A stretch of DNA of 64,000 nucleotides from the NCBI RefSeq assembly GCF_027409185.1, contig NC_084464.1:46041095-46105094 (forward strand). The letters are read 5' to 3'. The translations under genes were made by a program, and so were the position numbers. Numbering within the stretch: the stretch's first letter is position 1; each line of letters starts with the position of its first letter. Positions 38,801 through 50,950 of the stretch are shown piece by piece. This DNA comes from Cynocephalus volans (taxonomy: Eukaryota > Chordata > Mammalia > Dermoptera > Cynocephalidae). Below the pieces are notes generated by a model. That model was given only the letters and a program-made list of their open reading frames with translations, was not told the DNA's origin and made no database searches.

Positions 38801-41800
38801 ACGTCTTGCAAGGACTCAGGGTGATGAAGTCTGTACAGCACTGCACTCAGGGCCTGGCATAATAAAAACAGGCTTGCGGCCCTCCAGCTGCCAAGTTCAC
38901 CAAGCACTACCATCCCCTCCAGCTCCCCACCTAGCCCCCTCCCCATCTCTTCCACCCACACACCAACACAGGGGGCAGAGGCAGCCAGCTTCTGCCACAT
39001 CACCACCTGCCTCTCAGCATGGCACTAAGCACCTGCTGGCAAGGGCCCTGGGCTGGGGCAGGGCACTGGTCCTGTGTTCCTTATTCATCCCAGGCCCCTA
39101 AGGGCAGGGGCCTTGACTCCTGGAGCAAGCACTGCACCCTCCGAAGCACCCGGCTCTGTGCAGGACACACACTGGGGTGCCTGATGAGATCAAGACAACT
39201 GAAACATGCAGCCTTTAACAGAAAGAGAAATACCACATGTTCTCACTTATTTGTGGGAGCTAAAAATAAATAAATAAACACAAAAATGAATCAAGGGTGT
39301 GGGGGTAAGAAGAGAGAGTAACCACAAAAATTCCTTGAACTGTTTAAGTCAAGTGAACAGATATGATGGGGGGGGGCAGGAAGCAGGGGAGAGGAACGGG
39401 TAAAGGGGCATGAAAATCAACTACAATGTATATTAAGAAGTAAAATAAAATTAATTAATTAATTAATAATAATAATAAAATAAACCAAAGCTTAATTTAA
39501 TCTTATTGAATATTCATAACTATAGAATTATTTTTAAAAAATAAAAAATAAAAAATAAACATGCAGGCTTTAAAAAGAATAGGGCAGCTGCATGCAGCCT
39601 CATGGAGAATTATATCCAAGAGACACTGCTGAGTGCAGAACACTGATATGCTGGTACTGCTTATGTTTAAAAAAAAAGTTAGAACTACATACATGTTTGC
39701 TTGAACATGCATAGACTTTCCCTGGAAAGGTACCCAAGAAACTGGTAATAGTGGTTGCCTTTAGGGATGGGATTGGAAGCTGGGGTTCAGGAGTGGAAGG
39801 GAAAATTACTGTCCATGCTACACTGTTTTTCATGACGGCCTTTTAAAAAAATCAAGCACGTTTATTACCTCATTACTTCTCTAGTAAAAACAAATCAAAA
39901 GGAAAAAGGAAAACGGACTCCACAGTATCCATGGTTGCCCTCGGCTCTGACATCCCACGTCCTCACAGCCTGACTTCCACCTCTTAACTTCTCACGTGCT
40001 CTGTCCTACAGTTCTGTGGCCTTGACCAGGGCTGGGAGTGGGTTGGGCTTGGTGAGGATCCAGGGAGGCAGCTGCAGTTGGGGCTGAGATTCAGGACAGA
40101 GTCCCAGTGGAGACCACAGGGCTGCTACCCCAGTGAAGGGCAAGCTCCCGGTCGACATCCTGGCCTAACCGTCCCCCCTGGATCGCAGGAGGGGCACTCC
40201 CACCCATGCCATGTCCCACCTGACTTCCAGATGTCCAGGTGGGCGTGCAGCACGTCCCCGCCCAGAGGAGAGCGCTGGCGGAACTGCTCCTCCGACATGG
40301 CGCACAGCTCCTTGCCCCCCAGCTCCTGGAAGGCTTTGCCCACAGGGGGCAGCCGGTACTGATGCTCTGTCCACAGGAGCCACTTCTGCACGTTGCCAGG
40401 GCTCCAGTCCACAGGGTCTGGGCAAGAGACACCCCTCAGTTCTGGGGCTGCTTGAGGGCACCACCCCAAATATGGCCCGCCCTGCTGTGATGGGGCACCC
40501 ATGGAATTTGTGGCCAGGACCATGCACTCCTTGGGGCCTTGAGGGACCCTGAGGAGGCAGGTATCCAAGAAGGGGGTGGGTGGGAAGGAGTCCTGTAAGG
40601 CCAGGGCCCTTAAACAAACTTGGCTCAGGGCAGGGTAGGCTGGGGCCTCTGCACCCCCCACCTCACCCAGGCCTCAGGTTCTCCAGCCCCTCCAAAGGAC
40701 CTTTCGGGGTGCCCTAGCCCTGTAGGGAACAGTAACCTTAAGGCAGAATCACCTGAAATTTTTCCCAGATACCCTTTGCCTTCCCCAAACCCCTCAAGGA
40801 ACCAGAGAAAAACCTAACCAGAAATTAGTCTTACAACCTCAACCCTCTCCCCGCGCTACCCCTGTATTTTACATATGAGGAAACTGAGGCACAGAAAGTT
40901 CCATCCCTTTGTCCAACACCTAACAAATGGCTGGGTGCATAATAGCCACTCAAAGCACACTGCTGAATAAGTGAATGGCAGGGCACAGGAAGTTAGGGGC
41001 TGCTACAGGCCTCAGAGGCCAGGAGCAGAGTCACTGTCTAGGTCCTAGATGCCCCCTGGGGAGCTGCTCTGGGGTGAGCCCAGCAGGGCACACAGGTGGG
41101 GGCCAGGCTGGTGGGCATAGTCACAGTGGGGCTTCCAAGTGAACACCCTGGTCTAAGCCAATGCCCCAGCTGGGTGACCTGCAGGCTGGGCTGCCCTAAC
41201 TTATTTTCCTCCCTGAGGTCAAAGCAATTTGTTTCTGTCACCATTGTTCAGAGAGCACACCCCTCCCGGCCGGTATGGGGGAAGAAGCACTGTGGGAGAA
41301 CATCCTGGGGTGGAGCTGGCATGGGCATTGGGAAACTGGAGGACTGGGGCATCAGCAGGATCTGCTTCACATGGGGACACCAACTGGGGCTGTTGGGGGG
41401 CAGGGGCTGGGCCCGAGGGATGTGTGAAGACCCTCCTTCCCATATGAAAGCTGCACAGAGTGTGGGATGCTCACATGCCAGGGCCCAAAGACTGAGGGAG
41501 ATGAGTCAGACCTGCCCAAAGCTGGAGTGATGACAGAGGGACAGGCAGAGGGACAGGGGACTGGGGACCCAGCAGCCCCTCAACCCGCAGCATCAGCTCC
41601 ATAACCACACCTTCCAGACACACATATGCTCAGCCCCCTAATGTCCCCTAGTCCTCAGAGTCCTCACCACCACCAGACCAGTGACACATTTATCTATCCA
41701 TTTATGATCTGTTTCCCTCACTGTAACGTCAGCCCCATGAACATGGGACTTTTGTTTTGTGGTCAGCCCTCAATTCCTCAGCCCTAGAACAGGGCCTGGC

Positions 41801-43006
41801 AGTTTGAGAAGTGCTTGTCATTGAACTTGTTCAACAACTGTTTACTGAGCATCTATTACGTTCAAGGTGCTATCCTAGGAACTGGGGATGTGATGATGGG
41901 CAAAACAAATGAAAATCCCTGCCCTTGTGGAGTGTACCTTCTAGTAGGGGACAAGACAAGGAGATCAATTACGCAGCCTGTAGGATGGGAGTGAGCGCTA
42001 AGTGAGGAATAAAGCGGGTACAAGGCATAGGAGGCTGGGGTATGGGCAGCAGTTTCAATAGAGGGGTCAGGAAGGCCCCGGGGAGATCGTGCCATCTGAG
42101 TCAAGATCTGAGGGAGGTGAAGGACAAACCAAGCAGATATTTGGGGGAAGAGCATTTTAGGCTGAGGCACCAGCAAGTGCAAAGGTCCTGAGATGAGCGT
42201 TTTGGGAACAGCAAAAAGGCCAGCATGGCTGGAGCAGATGGAACAATTTGACAGCAGAGATGAGTCTAAGAGGAGGTGTTGGGCCAGATGGTGTAGAGCT
42301 TGGATTCACTTTATCCAGCACCTACCAAGTGGGATAACTGGGCTGCCGCGCTTGGGGCAGAGGTGGATTGGACCTTCCCAGCTGAGGCTCACAGCTGCTG
42401 TGTGTTATGGGCTGACCATATGTATGTGTAGAGGTGCCAACATCCCTGGAGTTGCTCGTGGCTGGGGCAGATGTGGCCAGAGTCCGTCCAGCAATGCCCC
42501 AACCCACCCCAGCACTCTCCCTCCACCTGTGTTCCCCCTTCTGGAGGTGGGCGTGGGGAGAGGGGCTCACCTGCAGTGATGTTGAGCAACTTGCAGGCTG
42601 TCTCGATGTCCTTGAGCACTTCACCCACCACCATGGACTGCACCTGCTCCAGTGAGTGCTCCTCCAGGCTCAGCCCGCCTGGCACCAGCTCCAGGCTGCC
42701 CCCTGGAGCTTGGCTGTCGATGACTGGGCACTGCTCAGGCTCCTCAGGCGGCTCCTCCCGAGTGCTGGCCCCAGGGCCCTTGGCTGTCCAGCTACTGTCC
42801 TCAGGGTACAGCATGTCAAAGTAGGAGAGGTAAAAGGCAGACAGGCCCTGCTCGGGTGTGGCAGGCGGGCTGGGGCTCCAGTCCCGTGTCTCAGGACACA
42901 CCGTCCCTGCTGCCACCTTCTCCAGGCCTGTCCGCAACACAGTGTCGGAGGGCAGCAGGAGGCGGCTGGGGGGCACGCTGCTCAGGCCTGGGCTAGCACT
43001 GCCCAT
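35713..43006 (-). CDS. SPDEF: SPDEF, ETS transcription factor, complete spliced coding sequence
   Basis: Encodes the prostate-derived ETS factor, a nuclear regulator of goblet and other secretory epithelial cells that prefers GGAT cores (family knowledge). Coding exons in transcript order: 43006-42571, 40417-40220, 38490-38443, 38331-38185, 35891-35713. They total 1008 nt, giving 335 residues plus TGA, the human length. All introns are GT-AG and every coding junction is phase 1. The N-terminus is Pro/Ser-rich with an acidic stretch. A pointed (SAM-like) domain spans about residues 129-213 ([18 protein letters not shown]). The ETS domain runs about 248-332 with [13 protein letters not shown], recognition-helix arginines R307 and R310, and S308 and Q311, which are linked to its GGAT preference. 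The ATG has G at -3 and +4. Residues 226-227 read Phe-Arg where I recall Tyr-Cys in human. No breaks were seen. Confidence 0.97.
36430..36620 (+). mobile_element. MIR fragment in SPDEF intron
   Basis: Weak MIR text (gagccgagctgactgggctt, gaacctgaggctcctttttt). Confidence 0.4.
36640..37110 (+). mobile_element. L2 fragment in SPDEF last intron
   Basis: Contains agggagccttcccagaccac and ends gtgctcagtgaaggtttgtt, L2 3' text. Confidence 0.55.
37265..37555. mobile_element. hAT-type DNA transposon relic in SPDEF intron
   Basis: Starts gccctgtgctgtccaatatg and ends ctagttggacacc, with an AT-rich centre and the ccacatgtggcta motif. Degenerate inverted ends are visible. Confidence 0.6.
37586..37751 (-). 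mobile_element. Dimeric tRNA-Ile SINE in SPDEF last intron
   Basis: Near-consensus dimer with a perfect 16-bp duplication GAAGCTGTGATGTCTT (37570-37585, 37752-37767). Oriented with SPDEF. Confidence 0.92.
37803..37954 (-). mobile_element. Variant tRNA-SINE, second subfamily, in SPDEF last intron
   Basis: Same GC-rich middle block (agcgtcgctgcgctccc) as the copy at 7740, with a long T run on + as tail. It lies 35 bp beyond the duplication of the neighbouring dimer. Target duplication is weak (ctcagcata / ctcaacaaa). Confidence 0.85.
38185..38331 (-). CDS. SPDEF: SPDEF coding exon (ETS domain, first part)
   Basis: 147 nt, separated from the preceding exon by a 111-nt intron. Encodes the acidic Ser-rich stretch and then [13 protein letters not shown] through WLNKEK of the ETS domain. 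The donor is gtgagc. Confidence 0.97.
38443..38490 (-). CDS. SPDEF: SPDEF small coding exon (residues 212-227)
   Basis: Only 48 nt, acceptor cacag and donor gtgagc. Encodes [15 protein letters not shown] between the two domains. It is too short for standard open-frame detection. Both splice sites are clear and the phase fits on both sides. Confidence 0.95.
39219..39556 (+). mobile_element. L1 3' end, 5'-truncated insertion
   Basis: Starts with the L1 3' motif (taccacatgttctcacttat) and ends in A-rich tails. 17-bp duplications with one mismatch flank it (39202-39218 and 39557-39573). It lies in a SPDEF intron, antisense to the gene. It is one of the youngest L1 pieces in the window. Confidence 0.85.
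40220..40417 (-). CDS. SPDEF: SPDEF coding exon (pointed domain, residues 146-211)
   Basis: 198 nt, acceptor gcccag and donor gtggga. Encodes most of the pointed domain, from DPVDWSP to HLDIWKS. Confidence 0.97.
41825..42290 (-). mobile_element. L2 fragment, antisense
   Basis: Contains gtttactgagcatctattac and cctgcccttgtggagtgtac, typical antisense L2. Confidence 0.6.
42571..43006 (-). CDS. SPDEF: SPDEF first coding exon (residues 1-145)
   Basis: The exon extends to 43035, with 29 nt of 5' UTR after the acceptor tgtag. The donor is gtgagc (42570 downward). Encodes the Pro/Ser-rich N-terminus, the [14 protein letters not shown] segment and the start of the pointed domain through NITA. Confidence 0.96.
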
Positions 43007-44266
43007 GCCGCTGCTGCTCGGGCTGGTGGCAGCGTCTACAGAAATAAAAGAGGAAAGAGAGTCCAGTCTGACTGCCTCCCCATCCCCACAGGAGCCGCTA
43101 AGCTGGTTACGGGGATGAGGGGCCCAGTGGGCAGTGGGCTGGGCCTAAGAGTTGGGGGCTTCCGGGTCACTGGACAGCTGGGACAGAGCTGGGCAGACGG
43201 GCTTTCTGGCTGGGAAAGACAGCGAGGTGGGAGTGGGGCCAGGACCATAAATGGACAGCTCCCTCGCTCAAGCAACAAATCTTTACACATGCAATGTGCC
43301 TCAATCAGCCTTCTGAGGTTCTCCACCTCAGTCCTCACAATGGATGGCATGATTAGCCCCATTTGGCAGATGAGCAAACTGAGACCTGGACAAGGAGTCC
43401 TCAATGTCCTAATCTTTCCTGCTAACCTAACCTAAATCTTTCCTGCTGTAGCTAAGCTTTTCTTTTACTCTGCCCTTGACAGGAGTAGGGGTGGAGGTGG
43501 AGGAAAAAGGCCACCACCCAAAGGCAGCCATCGTCTTCACCAACCAACGAAAGAAGAGAGAAACAGGGATGGGGGGTTGGCAGGATAGAACCCCCCTCAC
43601 AAGTCAGAGTTGGCCAGCTCTTCCCCTCCCACGGGGCCATTTGGGGGATGTGAATAAAGGCACAGAGTGTAACACCTGAGGTGCCACTGAGTCACCACTC
43701 ACAGGTGTGCTTGCCCTCTCCCTGCTCCAGACCCCTGGGGCTGGGCTCCTGGTCCCCAGCCCACCTCATCCTCTCTTGAAAGGTGATGCCTGGGGCCCTT
43801 CCCAGCTCCCAAGGCCCTCTATTCTCCCCTTAAGCTCTGGGAGAATGTGCAGCTGCCTGGAGGTGATGCCCACATGCTGGCCTTCTTGAGGGCTGCAGGG
43901 AACACTAAGACCCTCAGCACTCAGACAGCCACCCTTCACTGCTGCCTGAGGCCTCCAGCAGGCACCAGGTGGCCTCACCATAGGCAATCGGTGGCTCTGC
44001 TTTGCCCAGGCCTTCCTCTCTGAACCCCTGGTTGGAGTGTGCAGTTTGGGTGAGGCAGGGACTTGAGAGATGTATACCACGTATACCAAAACACTGAGGT
44101 TTCTGGGATATTCAGTGATTTGTGGGCCCCAAGACTCAAGAATAAATCAATACAGAGGTAGATTACCAATAGATAATACAGGAAACCATTCAGAAAGGAG
44201 GAATGGAGCAGATAAACCTGTTAAGGGCAAGTTCACCTGTGTCTTCTCAGGGGTATTTGTATTTTA

Positions 44267-44375
44267 TGTTGTTTGTGTGTTTATTTTTGGCAGCTGGCCA
44301 GAATAGAGATCGAACCTCAGACCTTGGTGCTATCAGCGCTATGCTCTAACCAACTGAGCAACCGGCCAGCCCTAT
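44267..44375 (-). mobile_element. Monomeric tRNA-Ile SINE
   Basis: The minus-strand unit resembles tRNA-Ile most clearly (GGTTGCTCAGTTGGTTAGAG, B box GGTTCGATCTC, anticodon-loop region CTGATAG). Flanked by 17-bp duplications with one mismatch (44250-44266, 44376-44392). Confidence 0.88.
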
Positions 44376-44394
44376 GGGGCATTTGTATTTTAAA

Positions 44395-44585
44395 TCAGTG
44401 GTTCTCAAACTGTGGTGCCCAGGCCAGCAGGATCAGCTCCAGATGGGAACTTGTTAGAAATTCGAATTCTCAGGCCCACCTCAGAGCTCCGGAACCAGAA
44501 CTGCTGAGAGAAGGCCCAGCAATGTGTTCTCACAGGCATTTTTGGTGATTCTGATGCATGTTCAAATTTGAGAATTGTTGGTTTA
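44395..44585 (+). mobile_element. MER20-like hAT element
   Basis: Starts cagtggttctcaaactgtgg and ends tcaaatttgagaattgttgg, with gggaacttgttagaaattcg inside. Confidence 0.7.
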
Positions 44586-44999
44586 AAGGCATCTGGCCAG
44601 TAGGACTGGTAGCCTCTCTAATGGTGGAATTTATTGTGCCACACTGGGACAACAAGGAGGGGAAGGGTGATCCATCTCCAGTCACCCCATTGGACTGACC
44701 TGCTCAGCCTCAGTGTACAGCTGGCATTCGCCCCTGCAGACAGGACAAGGGAAAGAACCGAGTTTGGAAGATACATCTGGCTTTTCTAGGGCCGCATTTA
44801 GCCCATTTGACACCTTCGTGCAACTCAGAAAATGATATCCCTTCCTCTCTGGATAGCAGAATGGTGAATGAAGCCCAAGTAGAATTTTAGCTCTCTCTGC
44901 CCACCCGCCTTGTGCAGTGCCCAACCTTCCCAACCTTACACAGCAGCCCTGCAGTTTCCTGTGATGGAGAGAATGCCAGCAAGAGAGAAGGGTGTTCCC

Positions 45000-47900
45000 T
45001 TTGACTTCAACTCTCCTTTTCAAGGGCTCCTTTAAGTGACAAGGAAGGAAAGGTCAGGGTGGGGTGGGGTGGGCAGGGACCGAGGGAGGGCTGGGGTTGC
45101 GGGGGACAGAGGGCAGGCCTGGAATCATTTCAAGTCCTTCTGTGCAAACACTGGTGTGTGCTGTGGGCCCACGTTATTTACCCAGGCAGTGCCAACAGCC
45201 CGCTCTGCCCCTGGGTCCACACCCTGGCCTGTGCTCACGCCCTCCCCACTAGGTGGACCCACCCCTGGAGAGCACCCCTCAGCCCCCCACCCCTCCTCCT
45301 TCACCCCCTGCCTGCCTCCCGCCCCATCCACGTCCCCAGAACCTCCATTGCTGCCACGTTAAGACAGTCTCTGCCAATACCCTGGGCCACATGCCAGGGA
45401 GTCAGAAGCTTTTCCAAGAAGCAGGAGAACTTGCTTCCCTAGTGGCCCTCCTGTTTGCTTGGCCTTAGCCACAGGTAGGATGGGCAGAGTTGTGTGAGGG
45501 GTTGGTGGGGATGAATAGGCAGGGCAAGCAGCAGCGTTTGCCAGGGCGGAATATAATGACACACCCTTGACACATTTGTCAAGGGAGCTGCAAAGCCCTT
45601 GCACCTGTCCCCTACTCAGGAGAGAGACAGCTCCGGCCTTATTCTCATCCCTATTTTGCTGATGAGGGAAGTCAAGATGCAGAGACGTAAATGACTCGAT
45701 GCAGGTCTTCTGACTCTCGGCCCAGGGCTCCTTCATCAGCAGAGAATTCCACCTCCCTCCACACCCCACATGCCTGCTTCCCGTCACACTGCTCCTAAAT
45801 GCCAAGGAACCTGCTCTCCACCAAGCCTTGGTCCCCATTCCAACACTTCCCTAGTGGAAAATAAGTTAATGATTAACTGTGCAGCAGGAGGAAAGATTCT
45901 ACTGTCTGCAGGTGGGGGGTGGTGGGGAGTGCTCTGTCCCCCAGGCAGCCCAGGTCTGGGACAGGGGACTTTGGCTCACTAGTCAGAGAGCCAGGGGCTG
46001 GTGTGCCCAGCCTGCAGCACTGGCATCTACTCCAGGCTCCGGGCTGTACTCGGGAGGGAAGAACAGGGACTGTGCAGTGAGCACCTCCCATGTGCCATGC
46101 CCTTTACTACCCTTTACCCCCTTTACTACCCACAGCTTGGGTGACGTGGACTCGCCAGCCCCATAGCCCCATTTCATAGATGCAGATGGTGAGGCTCAGG
46201 GAGGTTAAGCAGCTTGCCCAAAGTCCTATCTGTCCATGCATGGCCCTGCTCATCGGACCACATTCCCTCCGAGGCTCATGCTCTGGCTAGTCCCATTGTC
46301 CCAGGGGTTCTGCCTACTTCATGATTGGGCTCTTTGATCTTCCAAAGTTCATCCCCACCTCCAGGCTGCTCACTCCACCCACTGTCAAGCTCATTTCCCC
46401 CAAAACCCTTTCATCAAACACCCCTATGTTCAAGAACCTCCCATGGCTCTCCATTGCCTGCTCTGTCCTATCCTCCTGGCTGGTGCCCACCTCCGAGCCC
46501 ACCTCCTACCCAGCCCATATAATCAGAACTGGAAGGGACCATATATTATGTGATTGTTTTATAGGTGGGAAAAATGAAGCCGAGAATGGGGAAGAGATTC
46601 TTGCTCTGGTTAGGGGCAAGGTCTGGACCACAACCATGGATTGACGTGGTGACTACACATCTAGGCTCTAAGGAGAAGGTATTTCTTGCCAAGCCCCTGT
46701 GCTGTGGGCACAATATGTCTATTTGCTCTTGTGCTGTTTTCCCAAGATGCCCCTTCTTTCTCATCACAGTTCAGCCCAAAGTCCTCCTCCCCCAGGGAGC
46801 CCTTCCCAACAACTCCCTCCTCTGACTTCCCCAGCCCTGCCCATCTGATGCCTTACAATTCAGCCCATGATTAAATCCACGGGTGATCATCCACCCATGG
46901 GGACACATGTGCACTGTGGCAAAGCTGAAGCGAGCAAGTGCCCACAGTCACACAGAAGATCCAGGGTCCAACCAGAGGCTTCCTGGCACCTTGGCCACTG
47001 CTCCATAGGCCTAGGGTCCTGGGACATGCCGAGTGTCTGCCATGTCCGGTTCTCTTAGATGGCAGGCCTTGTCCTCCCTGCAACCTCTGCCGACACACCC
47101 TGGGGGCTGTGGTCTCCTGAGCAATGCCTCCAGCTCCCAAACCTCTAGATGATCTCTTCTGGATTAAGCCACGTGTCTGGATTAAGGCTCAGCATGTCCT
47201 GGTTCCCTCCTGCCACAGAGGCCCTGGCTCCCACTCCAGACAAAGAGAGTTTGGTAACAGCTGGTGGAAGGCATGGCCCGACACAGGACCCGATCAGCAG
47301 GCGGCAACTGGGGGATTAGCCACCTCAGGCCCCTTCTCTCAGCACCTCCCATTCCCCCAGAAAGGCAGATCAAAGGAAGAAGGCAGAGGGACCCAAAGCT
47401 AGAGATTTAGTGTAGTTTTTCATGCCACTGCCCTACCTACTCTCACCACTTCGGGCCAGAAATGTGCCCCTGGCCCTTCCTGCCTCCCAGGTTTTCATCT
47501 CCCACAGCCCAGCTGGCACCAGAGAAAGATCCCCTGATAGCTCCTGAAACCACAGCTTGAGGAATGGAGACACCCAGGAGGTCTTTACTAAGGCTCTGGG
47601 CTGTCGTGGGGGGTTGGAGTCCTCTTCCACATCCTGCTCAGTCCAGGTTCCCAGATCCTACCTGTCATGGGGATTGTGGTAGGGGTAAACAGGCCCTAGT
47701 CCCCACCTCAGTTCTGAGACCCAGCCCTGGTTCACCCAGATCCCAGGCCTTCCGCTCAGGCCCCATTGAGAAGAGTGCTGAGGGAGAGTAGGTGGGGCAG
47801 GGGGGTGACAGAGCCGGCCACACTGCCTGCTGCTCAGCCTCCAGCCAGCCTGAATCCAGAAGGAGGAGGTCTGATGGGGAGCAGACCACTTCTGGCTTCC

Positions 47901-50750
47901 CCATGGCGGCCCACTGCCCTGGCCATCAGCCCCTCCCTCCAGCCCTCCAAACCCTGGGCTCCTTTTCATGGGCCAGAGTTGGGGGTGTGACTAGGACCTG
48001 GTCAGGAACCAGCAGAGTAGCGAGGGGCCACATGGGCCTGCCCCTTACCCCAGTGAGCTGGTCAGCACCATGGAGAAAAGCTGGGCCTACCCAAGCTGCA
48101 GGGAGTCCCAGGCCACTGCCCATGACCTGCCCTGCGGCAGCAGCGCATCTGGCTTTTCCGAGCCCTCCCTCCACAAGCCGCAGCCTCCCCCTCACCCTGC
48201 TGCTCCTCCCACCCCTTCTCTGCTCCTCAGACACTCCCACCTTGCCATGGGGCCCCAGCAACCTTCCCCTTAAAAACTGCTCTCTAGCCAGCTGGACCCC
48301 AGAGAAGCGTCCAGGTCCCTCCTTACTGCCCACACTTCACTGCCTAGACTGCTGGCCTCTCCCCACTTCACAGACCCCCCTATTGCCCAGGAAGGGGTCC
48401 CAGGCTGGCCACCTCCAGGCAGGCAGCTCCAAGTCTCTCTCAAGTGCCACACTGGGGCCATCCCCAAGCACCTGCTGCCCCCAGCATGTCCTAGGGCAGA
48501 GAGAAGAGCGCTAGGTCCCTGGGGGCAGCTGAGAGAGGCCTTGCCTGCCCTGGACTCAGTGTGAGTGTAGGGGAGGTGGGCTTCCTCTAGACCCCTGGCT
48601 TTCCCCCATCTCCTCAGGCCCCAGGCCTGTCCAGACTTGTAGGAGCCCTGCTCTATGGGAGGTTCACAGTGGGGAGCCAGCTAGTGGGCCCAGGACCTGG
48701 GGTGGAGGGGGATGGGGTGAGGCTATTTAGGGGCAGGAGCGTGTGTAGGAGTTGGGGAGCAGAGTCAGATAGCAGGAGCACAGGGCATAGGAAACAGAAG
48801 GCCAGGGGGAGCACCAAGAACACCTGGTGTAGCCTGCTGTTCCCGCAGTCCCCACGGACAGCCAGGAGGCTGATGGCACATTGTACCAGCTAAGTCTCCC
48901 CTCTGCACCCCGCTGCATGGCTCCCCTGGCATCTACACACACAGCCTCATTGACAGCACTTCCAGGTCTTTCTGGGACAAAGTGAAGGCCAAACTAAATA
49001 AACTGCTTTGCTGGGTCCTCCCAGCTGTCCCCCAGGGCAGCCAGTGTTATTCCCTCCTGACAGACAAGGACGCTGTGACCTGCTGTGGGTATGTGTCCAT
49101 GCATGACTGAGCAGGGACTCGAACTCAAGACTCGGCTCCACCCTTTTTCCAGATGGCCATGATGGACCTGGCACCTTCCAAGCCCTAGGGTCACCCCTGT
49201 TGACCACCCCTTTTGCCTCTGTGCAGGCCACCTGCTAACCCGACCCTTGAAAATTGCAGCCCTACAGTGGCCACAGCCTGGAGGCACAGGGGCCACCACC
49301 CCCACCCCTGCCCAAGCACACCCTCAGGTTGCATCTGCTCCAAAGTGGGGATGTGTCTTGGGGAGAACCCGAGGCCTCAGCATCTGGAGATGTGGGCTCA
49401 CGGCCTGCCCTGTTCCTACCACATGTGAGACCCTGGGATAGTCCCTTGTTCTCTCTGGACCCCGGTCTCCTATTCTGTACTCTGAGGGGTGTGTCATTCC
49501 CCAGGACATTTCAAGCCCAGGAACTGTCTGGTTTCTATGACCCATAGCCTCCATCTTGCCCTCAGCTTGACTTTGGTGACTTGGAAAGAAGATGATAGAG
49601 AAACAGAGTTGGACAGCAGGGGCTCCTCTGGCAAGCAGAGGCATAATTCAGGGCAAACATTTTTGGCAGGATGAGGGGTGTAGCTGGGTGTCCCCCACCG
49701 TCCCTGGAGTTGGTGTCCAAAGGTTCTGAAAGACTTGGCCCACACTTGTGACCAAGGAGGGCCACCTGCCAGGCTGTCCCTCACCTCATAAATTGCTCAC
49801 CAGGCCTGTCTCTCAATCCAGCAACAGCACCTCCTCTCCACCCCCTCCAGTCAGCTGGGACCCCCAACCCAGACAAGCCTGGGGCTTGGAGTGAGTGACA
49901 CTGACAGGGTGGAGACAGAACCCAATTTCCTGACATGTCAAGTGCAGTTCTGCCTGACTTTTAGGGTTTTCCAGAAATTGCAATTCACTTCTTCATCTAG
50001 CCGTCATTGAGCACATTCTGTGTGATACATTTCACTGCTCAGCTTGAGCCCAGTCAAGCCCCGATGCTTACTGAGACCTCCATGCCCAGCCATCTGCACG
50101 TTCTACCTGCACTGCGATGCAGACCGCGTCCACACGGCTGCCCTCGTCTCTCCCCAGCACAGTCTCACTTGCCCCTCACCTCCGAGTCCCACAAACTGTC
50201 CTCAGAGGGGTCGGACAGCAGCACTTTCTCTCTTCCCTACACTCCTCCAGTACTGTCTATACCACACCTCCCAGCACTTGCTACCTTGTGAGGGTTCATG
50301 GTCATCTCACTCCCCAGGCCCTGCCTCACCCTGGCAGCTGGGTCCTTGAAGACGTGAGAACAGGTAGATTTCATGTGGGTTCTGCCGCTCCTGCCCAGGG
50401 CACCTTGACCAATTCTCTCAGCCTCAGTCTCCTCATCAGTGAAATGGGGACTCATAAAGACAGTTTAGTGTATGGGTTTGAAGTCACCAGACAGGACAGT
50501 GATATGAGAAGTCTTATAACTTCCCGGGAGGTGTGTGTACACAGTGGTTACTGCTCTCTCTATTCTTACATGTCTCTGTAGCCTCCTCCAGGCCCAGCAC
50601 AGACTGGAAAAGGCAGAGGTGCATCATAAACTCCAGTTGGTGAATCCATAAAATCTTGATGGTCTGAGGAAGAAAATGTGCTTTAAGCCCCAATCCTAGG
50701 GCCAGGGAGAACACCTTCAGGCTTGGAAAGGGGGTGTTAGGACAAAGTGA
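45000..50750. other. Stretch without gene (inferred SPDEF intron 1)
   Basis: Mostly unique GC-rich sequence with faint L2 or MIR traces near 46110-46230, 46350-46600 and 50200-50460. Open frames up to 240 codons (47792-48514) have no family features and biased Pro/Ser composition. Confidence 0.45.
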
Positions 50751-50774
50751 AGACACTTCAACATTACAGATGAT

Positions 50775-50950
50775 AGGGCCGGCCTGTGGCTCACTTGGGA
50801 GAGTGTGGTGCTGATAAAACCACGGCCACGGGTTTGGGTCCTTATATAGGGATGGCCCGTGGCTCACTTGGGAGAGCGTAGTGCTGACAACACCAAGTCA
50901 AGGGTTAAGATCCCCTTACCGGTCATCTTTCAAAACAAAACAAAACAAGA
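50775..50950 (+). mobile_element. Dimeric tRNA-Ile SINE
   Basis: Begins gggccggcctgtggctcact, two tRNA-like units, then a (CAAAA)n tail. Perfect 15-bp duplication AACATTACAGATGAT (50760-50774, 50951-50965). Confidence 0.92.

Noticed and set aside
42656-43435. 259-codon open frame on the plus strand
   Set aside because: It is the antisense shadow of the first SPDEF coding exon extending into the intron.
44267-44375. Functional tRNA-Ile gene
   Set aside because: It has a SINE tail, target-site duplications and mutated stems, so it is a retroposon and not a tRNA gene.
47792-48514. 240-codon open frame on the plus strand
   Set aside because: Pro/Ser/Leu-rich, no recognisable family, no splice-site or promoter context; it lies in the inferred SPDEF intron.
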